This document shows positions 33,887 to 43,399 of a stretch of DNA of 64,000 nt, in pieces. Each line of letters starts with the position of its first letter. Position 1 is the first letter of the stretch. The notes under the pieces were generated by a model, which ran no database searches, was not told the origin of the DNA, and was given only the letters and a program-made list of their open reading frames with translations. The translations under genes were made by a program, and so were the position numbers. This DNA comes from Ramlibacter cellulosilyticus (GTDB lineage Bacteria; Pseudomonadota; Gammaproteobacteria; Burkholderiales; Burkholderiaceae_C), in contig NZ_JACORT010000003.1 in assembly GCF_014297465.1 (NCBI RefSeq), positions 310,001-374,000 of the forward strand. Reading direction: 5' to 3'.

Positions 33887-34425
33887 CGGGATCCGTCCTC
33901 GCGGTCCATCGCAGCAGCAGCCACAGCTTCAGCAAGTTCGCCGAAGACGGCATCACGCTGGTCGAAGGGCTGGGTGTCGAAGGCGACGCCCACGCCGGCG
34001 CGACCGTCAAGCACCGCTCGCGCGTCAAGCGCGACCCCTTGGCGCCGAACCTGCGCCAGGTGCACCTGCTGCAGTCGGAGCTGTTCGATGCCTTGTTGGA
34101 AGAAGGCCACGCGGTGTTTCCCGGAGACCTGGGCGAGAACGTCACCACGCGCGGCGTCGACCTGCTGTCGCTGCCCGCGGGCACCGTGCTGCGTCTTGGT
34201 GCGCAGGCGGAAGTGGAGCTCACGGGCCTGCGCAACCCGTGCAGCCAGATCGACCGCTTCCAGCCGGGATTGACTGCCAAAGTTCTCGATCGTGACGCGA
34301 ACGGCGCGCTCGTGCGCAAGGCCGGCGTCATGGCCGTCGTCCGCCGCGGCGGCGAGGTGCGCGCCGGCGACGCCGTCGTTGTGCAGCTCCCACAGCTTCC
34401 GCACCACGCGCTGCAACCCGTGTAG
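33883..34425 (+). CDS. MOSC domain-containing protein
   Basis: 180 residues related to the MOSC beta-barrel domain of molybdenum cofactor sulfurases and YiiM-like proteins. Visible are [37 protein letters not shown], and the conserved Cys in [12 protein letters not shown]. The substrate is unknown. The start overlaps the glmM stop by four bases, so it is probably the last gene of the ftsH-folP-glmM transcript. Confidence 0.85.
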   Translation: MTGSVLAVHRSSSHSFSKFAEDGITLVEGLGVEGDAHAGATVKHRSRVKRDPLAPNLRQVHLLQSELFDALLEEGHAVFPGDLGENVTTRGVDLLSLPAGTVLRLGAQAEVELTGLRNPCSQIDRFQPGLTAKVLDRDANGALVRKAGVMAVVRRGGEVRAGDAVVVQLPQLPHHALQPV

Positions 34426-34512
34426 CGCCGTCCGGCGGCCGCCCGTCGCGCGACAGCCACATAGGAAATCTGTCACTGTGCAGGCCGCGCGCGGGAGGTC
34501 TACATTGTTTCC

Positions 34513-35019
34513 ATGCGCCGCGTTTTCCGTCCCTTCGCCACCGCCGTCCGCGCCCTCGCGGCCGGCGTGCTGCTGGGCGCGCTGGCGTCGCCGGTGGCCG
34601 CGCAACTCGTCTCGCCCGACTACGCGCTGACCGCACCGAGCTGGCTGTTGCCGGCCGCGACGCTGGGCGATTCCGAGCTCTCCCCGCGCTTCCCGGTGGC
34701 GGCCTTCGGGCCCGTGCGCCTCGCGTCTTCCGGTTCCTCCACGGGCAGCGGCCTGTCGCTGGAAGCGGGCGAGAAGTGGTTCGCGCGCGCCGGCCTCGGG
34801 CGCAGCATCGACAACGGCACGCTGAGCCTCGGCGGCGGCTACCGCTTCGCCTCCGGCGATGCGCTGTCGATGCAGGTCATGCGGCAGCTCGGGCAGGAGC
34901 GCCTGGGCCTCGCCGTGCGCTACGACTGGCAGCGCTCCTACCTGCGGCTCGCCTACGAGCAGCCGCTGCGCGCGCCGGGCACCGCCGACCTGCGGTTCCA
35001 GGCCGGCGTGCGCTTCTGA
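34513..35019 (+). CDS. Hypothetical secreted protein with C-terminal aromatic residue
   Basis: 168 residues, not recognised. A signal peptide is clear (MRR, hydrophobic core AAGVLLGALASPVAA, likely cut before Gln). The rest is alternating polar and hydrophobic, Gly-rich in the middle (LSLGGGYRF), and ends GVRF, which suggests a small outer-membrane beta-barrel or a partial one. A GGGAGG stretch lies 14 bases before the ATG, rather far. It is convergent with phoX, with no gap between the stop codons. Confidence 0.6.
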   Translation: MRRVFRPFATAVRALAAGVLLGALASPVAAQLVSPDYALTAPSWLLPAATLGDSELSPRFPVAAFGPVRLASSGSSTGSGLSLEAGEKWFARAGLGRSIDNGTLSLGGGYRFASGDALSMQVMRQLGQERLGLAVRYDWQRSYLRLAYEQPLRAPGTADLRFQAGVRF

Positions 35020-36891
35020 TCAGGCCCCCACGGGCTTTCCGTCGCTGCGGCGGACCACGATGGTGGCCGACCGCGGCGGCAGCGCGTTGCCCTGCACGTT
35101 CGACGGCCAGGTGCCCGTCGGGTGCTGGATGTTGATGAAGAAGGTCGTCAGGTCCGGCGAGTAGGTCAGGCCCGTGATCTCGCAGCCGTTCGGGCCCACC
35201 AGGAAGCGCGTCGAGCGGCGCGTGACCTGGTCCAGGTGGTACATCGCGTTGTTGCCGAAGGTGCTGGTGGTCGACGCGCTGGTGCTCGCGTCCGTCTCCA
35301 CCCAGAGGCGGCCCTGCGGATCGATGCCGATGCCGTCGGGGCTGGAGAACGTGTCGCCGACGATGTTGCCCTTCAGGTTGGCCGTGGCCAGGCGCGGGTC
35401 GCCGGCGAGCAGGAAGACCTCCCACTTGAACGTGGTCGCCTTCGCCGTGTTGCCATCCTCGTCCCAGCGCAAGACGTGGCCATGCGAGTTGTTCGGCCGC
35501 GGGTTCGCGGCGTCGGTCTGCACGCGCGGGCCGTTGTTGGTGAAGGTCATGTACACCTTCTTGTCCGGCCCCACCGTCACCCATTCGGGACGGTCCATCA
35601 GCGTGGCGCCAGCGACGCGTGCGGCGGCCTTGGTGTTGACCAGCACGTCGGCCTGCGTGGCGAAGTTCGTCGTCACGGGGGCCGGCGCGACGGCCGACTG
35701 CGTGTAGTTGCCCGGGTCCTGCGCGCCGGTCACCAGGCCGTTCCTGCCCTGGGTGAGCTCGAGCCACTGGCCCGTGCCGTCGGCGTTGAATTTCGCCGCG
35801 TACAGCGTGCCGCTATCGAGCAGGTTGCGGTTGGCCGCGCGGTCGTCGGGGTTGTACCTGGCGGACGGCACGAACTTGTAGACGCAGCCGGGCGTGCTGT
35901 CGTCGCCCATGTAGATCGCCGCGGTGTTGTCCGCGTCGAGCATGTAGGCCGTGTTCTCGTGGTCGAAGCGGCCCAGTGCGGTGCGCTTGGTCGCGGGAAA
36001 GGTGCCTTGCGGATCGATCTCCACCACCCAGCCGTAGCCGACTTCGGGCTGCGACGGGTCGAGGTAGTTGTCGGTGGTTTCCTCGCAGGTGAGGTAGGTG
36101 CCCCATGGCGTGCTGCCGCTCGCGCAGTTGTTCAGCGTGCCGACCACGGTGGGACCCACGAGCGTCGCGGCGGGGCCGCCGACCTGGTACACGGTGTTGC
36201 CCGTGTAGCGCTTGTTGAACGCGGAGTTGCGCTTGACGGTCCACTTGCCGTCGATGCGTTCGATCTCGATCACCGAGACACCGACGGAGGACAGCACGAT
36301 CTTCTTCTGGTCCGCCGTGGCGGTCGCGGGGTTGTAGCTCGCCGCGCCGGTGTACAGGATCTGCGAATCCGGCGCCTCGTGGTTGATCGCCAGCAGCGCG
36401 TTCGTGTTCGGGTCCTTGCCGGGGATCGCGTAGAGGTGCATGCCGTCGTGGTTGCCGCCGGCCACCTGCTCGTAGCCCGCTGCGTCCAGCGGCGTGCCCG
36501 CGTAGGCCGCCGCACCGGCAACGACCGCGTCACCCGCGGCGAACAGGACGTCCATGGTGTAGCCCTCCGGCACCGTGACCTGGTCGCCGACGGAAGCGGG
36601 GATGCCCTTGAACGTGACGGCGTAGCTGACCGGGGGCGGGGAGGGCGGCGCGGCCGGCGCAGGGGCGGGAGCGGGGGTCGCCGCCGCATCGCCGTCGCTG
36701 CCGCCACCACACGCGGTCAGCATCGCGCCGCCGAAGGCCGCGGCCATCGCGGCACCGAAGCCGCCGCGCAGCAGGGTGCGGCGCGGGACCGTGGACTGCG
36801 CCAGCACGTCTTCCATCATCTGGCCGGGGACGGGCGCCATCGCGTTGCGGGCGCGGGAAGCTTCGCGGTACTTGTCGGTCAAGTGGGACAT
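35020..36891 (-). CDS. phoX: PhoX family phosphatase (DUF839)
   Basis: Calcium/iron-dependent alkaline phosphatase family that releases phosphate from organic esters in the periplasm. 623 residues with a Tat signal (RRTLLRGGF followed by a hydrophobic Ala/Gly stretch), then a lipobox-like LTACGGG, so it may be a lipoprotein, which is unusual. Domain motifs include NHEAPDS, LTCEETTDNYLDP, GRFDHENTAY and YMGDDSTPGCVYKF. A Pho box lies upstream at 36945-36973. Confidence 0.9.
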   Translation of the reverse strand: MSHLTDKYREASRARNAMAPVPGQMMEDVLAQSTVPRRTLLRGGFGAAMAAAFGGAMLTACGGGSDGDAAATPAPAPAPAAPPSPPPVSYAVTFKGIPASVGDQVTVPEGYTMDVLFAAGDAVVAGAAAYAGTPLDAAGYEQVAGGNHDGMHLYAIPGKDPNTNALLAINHEAPDSQILYTGAASYNPATATADQKKIVLSSVGVSVIEIERIDGKWTVKRNSAFNKRYTGNTVYQVGGPAATLVGPTVVGTLNNCASGSTPWGTYLTCEETTDNYLDPSQPEVGYGWVVEIDPQGTFPATKRTALGRFDHENTAYMLDADNTAAIYMGDDSTPGCVYKFVPSARYNPDDRAANRNLLDSGTLYAAKFNADGTGQWLELTQGRNGLVTGAQDPGNYTQSAVAPAPVTTNFATQADVLVNTKAAARVAGATLMDRPEWVTVGPDKKVYMTFTNNGPRVQTDAANPRPNNSHGHVLRWDEDGNTAKATTFKWEVFLLAGDPRLATANLKGNIVGDTFSSPDGIGIDPQGRLWVETDASTSASTTSTFGNNAMYHLDQVTRRSTRFLVGPNGCEITGLTYSPDLTTFFINIQHPTGTWPSNVQGNALPPRSATIVVRRSDGKPVGA

Positions 36892-36944
36892 GTCGTTTCT
36901 TCTTTCTGCTGCGTGGTTGGGTGATGTCGGAACGAGCGGGAGCG

Positions 36945-36973
36945 TAGGAAGCGCGCGTGAAAGCTTCGTGACA
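36945..36973 (-). promoter_or_regulatory. Pho box promoter of phoX
   Basis: On the minus strand: TGTCACGAAGC, TTTCACGCGCG, CTTCCTA. Two PhoB half-sites and a CTTCCTA element, each 11 bases apart, identical in spacing to the pstS promoter. It starts right after the stop of the upstream binding-protein gene. Confidence 0.8.
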
Positions 36974-38098
36974 TCAGCCGACCACGCGGCCGTCGGGCGT
37001 CAGCATCGATTGCGTGACGAAGGAGGCGCTGCGGCGCTGGCCCTGGTACCGCACCCAGTAGCCGCCGACGTCGCGGTCCTCGCGCTTCTGGAAAGCGGCG
37101 AGCGCGCTCGCGCGGGTGACAGGTCCTTCGATGCCGGCCAGCACCTCGAAGGTGTAGCGGGCGGCGATGAAACCCGCGAGGCTCAGTGCCGTGGGTGGCT
37201 CGTCGAAGAGGCGCGCGAGCACTTCGCGGTAGCGCCGCACGACGGGAATCGCCGCGGTCACGAGCGGCACGGACTGCGTGGCGATCACGGGCGTGGTGCG
37301 CGCCGCGCCCGCCTGTTGCACGACCTGCAGGTTCACGTCCGCGAGTGCCACCACGTACCGCTGGCGCGCCTGGCGGTCCAGTCCTTGCGTGAACTGCACG
37401 AGCTCCGGCGTGCCGCCCAGGAACAGCAGCACGGCGGGCGTGTCGGGCCCGAGCCTGCGGCCGAGGCGGGCGAGGTCGCCTTCCGCCACGAACGAAGAGA
37501 GCTTCAGCTGCGCGGCCTGCGCGGCACGCTGCACGTCGCCTGCGTACAGCCGCGATGCGCGCGCGGAAGCGAACACGGCGCCTACGTCCCGCATGCCGCT
37601 CACGGTCAGCGAGCGCAGCGCATGCGCGATCTGTTCCTGGCGGCCGGAGAAGATGGGGAAGGTGCGCTCGTCGGCGGCTATGCTGCCGTTCTGCAGCCAG
37701 GGCGCGGCGTGGGAGATGCCGGCGTCTTCCTCCCGCAGCGCCGCCGCGAGTTCCATGGAGACGGCATCGCTCACGGTGCCGGAGAGCGCCACGCAGGCCG
37801 GGTTCTCGCGCAGCGCCTGCCAGGCGTCCTGCACGCCCGCCTTGCTGCCTTCGACTTCCAGCGCCAGGTGCTGCACGGGGCGGCCGCGCACGCCGCCGTG
37901 CGCGTTGATGTCCTGCCACGCCGCGCGCGCGCCGACCAGGAAATCCCTGGTGACGTCCTGCTCCGCGGCGGAGACGTCGTGCATCTGCGCGACCACCAGC
38001 GGCCGCGGGGAAGATCGCGCGGATTGCGCGAAGGCGGGGAAGGCAAGGGCGGCTGCGGTGGCCGCCAGCAGGCTGCGGCGGCGAAGCGGGAGGGGCAT
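36974..38098 (-). CDS. Pho-regulated periplasmic binding protein, ABC transporter family (Peripla_BP_6 type)
   Basis: 374 residues with an RRR signal peptide (LRRRSLLAATAAALAFPAFAQ, possibly Tat). The body resembles branched-chain amino-acid type binding proteins: LVVAQMHDVSA, FLVGARAAWQDINAHGG, SGTVSDAV, and a C-terminal GFIAARYTFEVLAGIEGP. No permease or ATPase gene is adjacent. Four phased Pho half-sites upstream and its place between phoX and pstS suggest a role in phosphate starvation, perhaps sensing or taking up a phosphorus compound. The ligand is unknown. Confidence 0.78.
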   Translation of the reverse strand: MPLPLRRRSLLAATAAALAFPAFAQSARSSPRPLVVAQMHDVSAAEQDVTRDFLVGARAAWQDINAHGGVRGRPVQHLALEVEGSKAGVQDAWQALRENPACVALSGTVSDAVSMELAAALREEDAGISHAAPWLQNGSIAADERTFPIFSGRQEQIAHALRSLTVSGMRDVGAVFASARASRLYAGDVQRAAQAAQLKLSSFVAEGDLARLGRRLGPDTPAVLLFLGGTPELVQFTQGLDRQARQRYVVALADVNLQVVQQAGAARTTPVIATQSVPLVTAAIPVVRRYREVLARLFDEPPTALSLAGFIAARYTFEVLAGIEGPVTRASALAAFQKREDRDVGGYWVRYQGQRRSASFVTQSMLTPDGRVVG

Positions 38099-38131
38099 GG
38101 CTCGTGTCCTGGATGCAAAGGCGGCCGAGCC

Positions 38132-38182
38132 TAGGAAGCCGGGGTGACGGCCGCGTGACGGTTTCGTGACGCGGCCGTGACG
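38132..38182 (-). promoter_or_regulatory. Multi-site Pho box promoter of the binding-protein gene
   Basis: Four CGTCAC half-sites (plus-strand GTGACG at 38144, 38155, 38166 and 38177) at exact 11-base steps, then CTTCCTA (plus-strand TAGGAAG, 38132-38138) one step further. It is back to back with the pstS Pho box, with 22 bases between. Confidence 0.8.
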
Positions 38183-38204
38183 GCAGTCCTTCGCGTTCCG
38201 GGGG

Positions 38205-38233
38205 TGTCACGGAGCTGTCACGGAAGCTTCCTA
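38205..38233 (+). promoter_or_regulatory. Pho box promoter of pstS
   Basis: TGTCACGGAGC, TGTCACGGAAG, CTTCCTA: two PhoB half-sites and the CTTCCTA element at 11-base steps. It would drive pstSCAB-phoU-phoBR under phosphate limitation. Confidence 0.88.
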
Positions 38234-38275
38234 GAGTGCAGGTCAACCGATTCCCCAACCCGAAAAGGTGATTGC

Positions 38276-39313
38276 ATGACCATCCGCATCCACGTGGCTT
38301 CCATGGCCCTGGCCTCCCTGGCCTTCGCCGGCATCGCAGCCGCGCAGGACGTGACCGGCGCCGGCGCCAGCTTCCCCGCCCCGCTGTACGCGCGCTGGGC
38401 CGCCGACTACAACAAGGCGACCGGCGTCCGCATCAACTACCAGTCCGTCGGCTCCGGCGCGGGCATCAAGCAGATCGATGCGAAGACGGTGGCCTTCGGC
38501 GCTTCCGACATGCCGCTGAAGGACGAGGAGCTGGCGAAGAAGGGCCAGATCCAGTTCCCCACCGTGATCGGCGGCGTGATCCCGGTCGTGAACATCCAGG
38601 GCGTCGCGCCTGGCCAGCTGCGCCTCAATGGCCAGGTGCTCGGCGACATCTACCTGGGCAAGATCACCAAGTGGAGCGATCCGGCGATCAAGGCGCTGAA
38701 CCCCAGCCTCGCGCTGCCCGACGCCGCCATCGCGCCGGTGCGCCGTGCGGACGGCTCCGGCACCAGCTTCCTGTTCACCAACTACCTCTCCAAGGTCAAC
38801 GCGGAGTGGAAGGCCAAGGTGGGCGAGGGCACGGCGGTGAACTGGCCGACGGGCGCCGGCGGCAAGGGCAACGAAGGCGTGGCCGCCTTCGTGGGCCGCC
38901 TGCCCAACGCGATCGGCTACGTCGAGTACGCGTACGTGAAGCAGAACAAGATGAACTACGCGCTGCTGCAGAACGCCGCGGGCCAGTTCGTCGCGCCCGA
39001 CGACGGCGCCTTCAAGGCCGCTGCCGCGGGCGCGGACTGGAGCAAGAGCTTCCACCAGATCCTGACGAACCAGCCCGGTGCGCAGTCCTGGCCGATCACC
39101 GGCGCCACCTTCATCCTGATGCACAAGGTGCAGGACAAGCCGGCCGAAGCCGCCGCGACGCTCAAGTTCTTCGACTGGGCCTACAAGAACGGCGACAAGA
39201 CCGCCGACGACCTCGACTACGTGCCGATGCCCGCGGGCGTGAAGGCGCAGATCCAGAAGCTGTGGGCGGCCGAACTGAAGGACGCCTCCGGCAAGCCGCT
39301 GGCGACGCAGTGA
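38276..39313 (+). CDS. pstS: Phosphate ABC transporter substrate-binding protein
   Basis: Periplasmic phosphate receptor of the high-affinity Pst system. 345 residues: signal peptide (cleavage near AAAQ/DV), then [37 protein letters not shown] and [16 protein letters not shown], all phosphate-binding loops of the family. ATG with AAAAGGTG upstream. First gene of the pst operon, behind a Pho box. Confidence 0.97.
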   Translation: MTIRIHVASMALASLAFAGIAAAQDVTGAGASFPAPLYARWAADYNKATGVRINYQSVGSGAGIKQIDAKTVAFGASDMPLKDEELAKKGQIQFPTVIGGVIPVVNIQGVAPGQLRLNGQVLGDIYLGKITKWSDPAIKALNPSLALPDAAIAPVRRADGSGTSFLFTNYLSKVNAEWKAKVGEGTAVNWPTGAGGKGNEGVAAFVGRLPNAIGYVEYAYVKQNKMNYALLQNAAGQFVAPDDGAFKAAAAGADWSKSFHQILTNQPGAQSWPITGATFILMHKVQDKPAEAAATLKFFDWAYKNGDKTADDLDYVPMPAGVKAQIQKLWAAELKDASGKPLATQ

Positions 39314-40320
39314 CGGGCGCGGTCGGTTACGGAGCGATGCAGGGCGGCCAGGCCGAGAGTTCGCCGCCGCCGGCCCGGCGTGCGCGCGTGGGGGCGGTCG
39401 TGGACCGCCTTTTCGGCTGGACCGCCCGCGCTGCCGCCCTGCTCACGCTCGCACTGCTGCTCGGCATCCTGGTCTCGCTGGTGATCGGCGCCTGGCCGGC
39501 GATCCAGGCGTACGGGCCGGGCTTCTTCACGTCGACGACGTGGGACCCGGTCAGCGAGGAGTTCGGCGGCCTGGTGATGATCTACGGCACGCTGGCCACC
39601 TCGCTGATCGCGCTGGTCACCGCCGTGCCCGTGAGCTTCGGCATCGCGCTGTTCCTCACCGAGCTTTCGCCCGCGTGGCTGAAGCGCCCGCTCGGCACCG
39701 CGATCGAGCTGCTTGCCGCGGTGCCCTCCATCGTCTACGGCATGTGGGGCCTGCTGGTGTTCGGCCCCTTGCTGGCCACCTTCGTGCAGCAGCCGCTGCA
39801 ATCCGTCTTCGCCGACGTGCCCGTGCTCGGCACGCTGTTCTCCGGCCCGCCCGTGGGCATCGGCATCCTCTCCGCGGGGATCATCCTCGCGATCATGATC
39901 ATTCCCTTCATCGCCGCCGTCATGCGCGACGTGTTCGAAGTCACGCCCCCCATGCTGAAGGAGTCCGCGTACGCGCTGGGCTCGACGACCTGGGAAGTCG
40001 TGTTCAAGGTGGTGCTGCCTTACACGAAGGGCGGCGTCATCGGCGGCGTGATGCTCGGCCTTGGCCGGGCACTCGGGGAAACGATGGCCGTCACCTTCGT
40101 GATCGGCAACTTCAACCAGCTGGACTCGCTGAGCCTCTTCGCGCCGGCCAACAGCATCACCTCGGCGCTCGCCAACGAGTTCGCGGAAGCCGCGAGCGGC
40201 ATGCACCAGGCGGCGCTGATCTACCTGGCGCTGGTGCTGTTCTTCATCACCTTCGTGGTGCTGGCCCTGTCCAAGCTGCTGCTGGCGCGCCTGCGGCGCA
40301 ACGAGGGGGCGCGCTCGTGA
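39310..40320 (+). CDS. pstC: Phosphate ABC transporter permease PstC
   Basis: Inner-membrane permease subunit. About 336 residues from a GTG overlapping the pstS stop (GTGA); an ATG at 39337 (MQGGQAES) is an equally plausible start. Six membrane helices are visible, with the permease EAA-type loop [18 protein letters not shown] and the signature [18 protein letters not shown]. It overlaps pstA by four bases. Confidence 0.95.
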   Translation: MTGAVGYGAMQGGQAESSPPPARRARVGAVVDRLFGWTARAAALLTLALLLGILVSLVIGAWPAIQAYGPGFFTSTTWDPVSEEFGGLVMIYGTLATSLIALVTAVPVSFGIALFLTELSPAWLKRPLGTAIELLAAVPSIVYGMWGLLVFGPLLATFVQQPLQSVFADVPVLGTLFSGPPVGIGILSAGIILAIMIIPFIAAVMRDVFEVTPPMLKESAYALGSTTWEVVFKVVLPYTKGGVIGGVMLGLGRALGETMAVTFVIGNFNQLDSLSLFAPANSITSALANEFAEAASGMHQAALIYLALVLFFITFVVLALSKLLLARLRRNEGARS

Positions 40321-41201
40321 GCACGGCGGACTCCCTGCTGCGGGCGGCGGAACTCGCGCAACAGCGCGAGCGCATGTATGCGAAGCGCAAGCGCGTGAAC
40401 AAGGTGGCGCTCGCGCTGTCGCTGGCGGCCATGGCCTTCGGCGTGTTCTGGCTGGTGTGGATCCTCTGGTCCACCATCCAGCTGGGCATCGGGGGCCTCA
40501 CCTGGGCCGCCGTGAGCCAGATGACGCCGCCCCCCAACGACGCGGGTGGCCTGCTGAACGCCATCTGGGGCTCGTTCCTCATGGTGCTGCTCGCCACCTT
40601 CGTGGGCACGCCCATCGGCATCATGGCCGGCATCTACCTGGCGGAGTACGACCTGAAAGGCTGGCTCGGGACGACCACGCGCTTCGTGAACGACATCCTG
40701 CTGTCGGCGCCTTCGATCGTGATCGGCCTGTTCGTGTACGCGGTCGTCGTGGCCCGCTACAAGCAGTTCTCGGGCGGGGCCGGCGCCATCGCGCTGGCGC
40801 TGATCGTCATCCCGGTGGTGATCCGCACGACCGAGAACATGCTGCTGCTGGTGCCGGCGGCGCTGCGCGAAGCGGCTTACGCCCTCGGCGCGCCCAAGTG
40901 GAAGGTCATCACGCGCATCACGCTGCGCGCCGCGCGCGCGGGTGTCGTCACCGGCGTGCTGCTCGCGGTGGCGCGCATTTCGGGCGAGACGGCGCCGCTG
41001 CTCTTCACCGCGCTGAACAACCAGTTCTTCACCTCCGACCTCGGCGAGCCGATGGCCAGCCTGCCGGTCACCATCTTCAAGTTCGCCATGAGCCCCTACG
41101 AGAACTGGCAGCAGCTCGCCTGGGCCGGCGTCTTCCTCATCACCCTGGCCGTGCTGGGCCTGAACATCCTCGCGCGCGTGCTGACGCGCAACAAGCTCTG
41201 A
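40317..41201 (+). CDS. pstA: Phosphate ABC transporter permease PstA
   Basis: Second Pst permease. 294 residues, GTG start overlapping the pstC stop (GTGA). A charged N-terminal helix ([12 protein letters not shown]) precedes six membrane segments. The cytoplasmic coupling loop [16 protein letters not shown] and the downstream [15 protein letters not shown] are typical. pstB follows after two bases. Confidence 0.96.
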   Translation: MSTADSLLRAAELAQQRERMYAKRKRVNKVALALSLAAMAFGVFWLVWILWSTIQLGIGGLTWAAVSQMTPPPNDAGGLLNAIWGSFLMVLLATFVGTPIGIMAGIYLAEYDLKGWLGTTTRFVNDILLSAPSIVIGLFVYAVVVARYKQFSGGAGAIALALIVIPVVIRTTENMLLLVPAALREAAYALGAPKWKVITRITLRAARAGVVTGVLLAVARISGETAPLLFTALNNQFFTSDLGEPMASLPVTIFKFAMSPYENWQQLAWAGVFLITLAVLGLNILARVLTRNKL

Positions 41202-41203
41202 CC

Positions 41204-41986
41204 ATGGACGCCTCCCTCGCCCCGGAACGCGTGCGCGCCAAGCTGGCCGTGCGCAAGCTGAACTTCTACTACGGCCGCTTCCACGCGCTGAAGAACATCG
41301 ACCTCGACATCCCGGAACGCAAGGTGACCGCCTTCATCGGTCCGTCGGGCTGCGGCAAGTCGACGCTGCTGCGCACCTTCAACCGCATGTACGAGCTCTA
41401 TCCGGACCAGCGCGCCGAAGGCGAGGTGGTGCTGGACGGCGAGAACCTGCTCACCTCGAAGAAGGACGTGGCGCTGCTGCGCGCCAAGGTCGGCATGGTG
41501 TTCCAGAAGCCCACGCCTTTCCCCATGTCGATCTACGACAACATCGCCTTCGGCGTGCGCCTGTTCGAGACGCTGCCCGACGCGGACATGGACGACCGCG
41601 TGGAGTGGGCGCTGCGCAAGGCCGCGCTGTGGGACGAGGTGAAGAACAAGCTGCACCAGAGCGGCAGCGGCCTCTCCGGCGGCCAGCAGCAGCGCCTGTG
41701 CATCGCGCGCGGCATCGCGATCAAGCCCGAGGTGCTGCTGCTGGACGAACCCTGTTCGGCGCTCGACCCCATCTCCACCGGCAAGATCGAGGAGCTGATC
41801 GTGGAGCTGAAGAAGGACTACACGGTGGTGATCGTGACGCACAACATGCAGCAGGCGGCGCGCGTCTCCGACTACACCGCGTACATGTACCTGGGCGACC
41901 TGGTCGAAGTGGGCGACACGGAGCAGATCTTCTTCAAGCCGCGGCGCCAGGAGACCGAGGACTACATCACGGGCCGCTTCGGCTAA
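41204..41986 (+). CDS. pstB: Phosphate ABC transporter ATP-binding protein
   Basis: ATPase of the Pst transporter. 260 residues. Walker [20 protein letters not shown]-loop [19 protein letters not shown] signature LSGGQQQRL, Walker [14 protein letters not shown] and H-loop IVTHNM are all intact. Ends in the family-typical EDYITGRFG. phoU begins ten bases later. Confidence 0.98.
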   Translation: MDASLAPERVRAKLAVRKLNFYYGRFHALKNIDLDIPERKVTAFIGPSGCGKSTLLRTFNRMYELYPDQRAEGEVVLDGENLLTSKKDVALLRAKVGMVFQKPTPFPMSIYDNIAFGVRLFETLPDADMDDRVEWALRKAALWDEVKNKLHQSGSGLSGGQQQRLCIARGIAIKPEVLLLDEPCSALDPISTGKIEELIVELKKDYTVVIVTHNMQQAARVSDYTAYMYLGDLVEVGDTEQIFFKPRRQETEDYITGRFG

Positions 41987-41996
41987 GGAAAATAAC

Positions 41997-42710
41997 ATGG
42001 CGGACAAGCACCTTTCCACCCAGTTCGACAGCGAGCTGAACGCGCTGTCGCAGCGCGTCATGGAGCTGGGCGGCCTGGCCGAAGCCCAGATCCGGCAGGC
42101 GATCCACGCGCTCGCGCACTTCGACGAGGACGCCGCGCAGCAGGTGATGGAGACCGAAGCGCGGGTGAACCAGATGGAGATCGAGATCGACCGCGACCTC
42201 TCCTCGATCATCGCGCGACGCCAGCCGACGGCGCGCGACCTGCGGCTGCTGATGGCGATCTCGAAGACCACGGCCAACCTGGAGCGCGTCGGCGACGAGG
42301 CGATGCGGATCGCCCGCATGGTGCGCTCGATGGTCGCCAAGAGCGGCTCCGTGCGCACCTTGCCCGCCGGCGAGCTGAACGTGGCTGCGGACCTCGCGTC
42401 CGGCCAGCTGCGGCGGGCGCTGGACGCCTTCGCCCGCCTGGACACGGCGGCGGCGGTGGCGATCATGAAGCAGGACGACCTCCTCGACGAGGAGTTCGAC
42501 GGCTTCGTGCGCAAGCTGGTGACCTACATGATGGAAGATCCGCGTACCATCTCGAGCAGCCTGGACCTGCTGTTCGTGGCCAAGGCCATCGAGCGCATCG
42601 GCGACCACGCCAAGAACATCGCGGAGTTCATCATCTACGTCGTGAAGGGCGCGGACGTGCGCCACAGCTCCATGGAGCACATCGAATCCGCCGTGCAGCA
42701 GGGAAGATGA
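41997..42710 (+). CDS. phoU: Phosphate signalling complex protein PhoU
   Basis: Negative regulator connecting Pst transport state to PhoR. 237 residues, two three-helix bundles with the metal-binding motifs E(X)nD: GDEAMRIARM in the first half and ERIGDHAKNIAEFI in the second. TAAGGAAAATAAC precedes the ATG. The stop overlaps phoB by four bases (ATGA). Confidence 0.97.
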   Translation: MADKHLSTQFDSELNALSQRVMELGGLAEAQIRQAIHALAHFDEDAAQQVMETEARVNQMEIEIDRDLSSIIARRQPTARDLRLLMAISKTTANLERVGDEAMRIARMVRSMVAKSGSVRTLPAGELNVAADLASGQLRRALDAFARLDTAAAVAIMKQDDLLDEEFDGFVRKLVTYMMEDPRTISSSLDLLFVAKAIERIGDHAKNIAEFIIYVVKGADVRHSSMEHIESAVQQGR

Positions 42711-43399
42711 AGACCCAGCCTCGCATCCTGGTCGTGGAAGACGAGCCGGCGATCGCCGAGCTCATCGCCGTGAACCTGCGGCACAACGGCCTGGCGCCGG
42801 TGTGGGCGGCCGACGGCGAGGCGGCGCAGCGCGAGATCGACGCGGTGCTGCCCGATGCCATCCTGCTGGACTGGATGCTGCCCGGTGCCTCCGGCCTGCA
42901 GCTCGCGAAACGCTGGCGCTCCGATGCGCGCACGAAAGGCATTCCCATCCTCATGCTCACCTCGCGCGGCGACGAGCCGGACAAGGTGGCCGGCCTGGAT
43001 GCGGGGGCCGACGACTACATCACCAAGCCCTTCTCGACGCAGGAGCTGCTCGCGCGCATCCGCGCGGTGCTGCGCCGGCGCGCGCCGGAGAAGATCGAGG
43101 AGACCGTGACGGTCGGCGGCCTCACGCTGGACCCCGCGGCGCACCGCGTCGCGTGGAACGGCCAGCCGGTGAAGGTCGGCCCGACCGAATTCAAGCTCCT
43201 GCACTACCTCATGCGCCACCCGGAACGCGTGCACAGCCGCCAGCAGCTGCTGGACCGGGTCTGGGGGGACCACGTGTTCATCGAGGAGCGGACGGTGGAC
43301 GTGCACGTGAAGCGCCTGCGCGAGGCGCTCGGCCCCGGCGGCGCGCTCGTGGAGACCGTGCGCGGCGCGGGCTACCGCATCACGGCGCAGCCCGCATGA
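42707..43399 (+). CDS. phoB: Phosphate regulon response regulator PhoB
   Basis: OmpR-type regulator that binds Pho boxes. 230 residues: receiver domain with acidic pair VVEDEPAI, phospho-acceptor Asp in AILLDWMLPG, Thr in LMLTSRG and Lys in DDYITKPFS; then a winged-helix DNA-binding domain with GPTEFKLLHYLMRHPERVHSR and RTVDVHVKRLR. It probably acts on the three Pho-box promoters at 36945-38233. Confidence 0.97.
   Translation: MKTQPRILVVEDEPAIAELIAVNLRHNGLAPVWAADGEAAQREIDAVLPDAILLDWMLPGASGLQLAKRWRSDARTKGIPILMLTSRGDEPDKVAGLDAGADDYITKPFSTQELLARIRAVLRRRAPEKIEETVTVGGLTLDPAAHRVAWNGQPVKVGPTEFKLLHYLMRHPERVHSRQQLLDRVWGDHVFIEERTVDVHVKRLREALGPGGALVETVRGAGYRITAQPA

Noticed and set aside
34470..34476. 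A Pho half-site (CTGTCAC) before the unknown gene at 34513
   Set aside because: There is no second half-site 11 bases away and no CTTCCTA element, unlike the three good Pho promoters.
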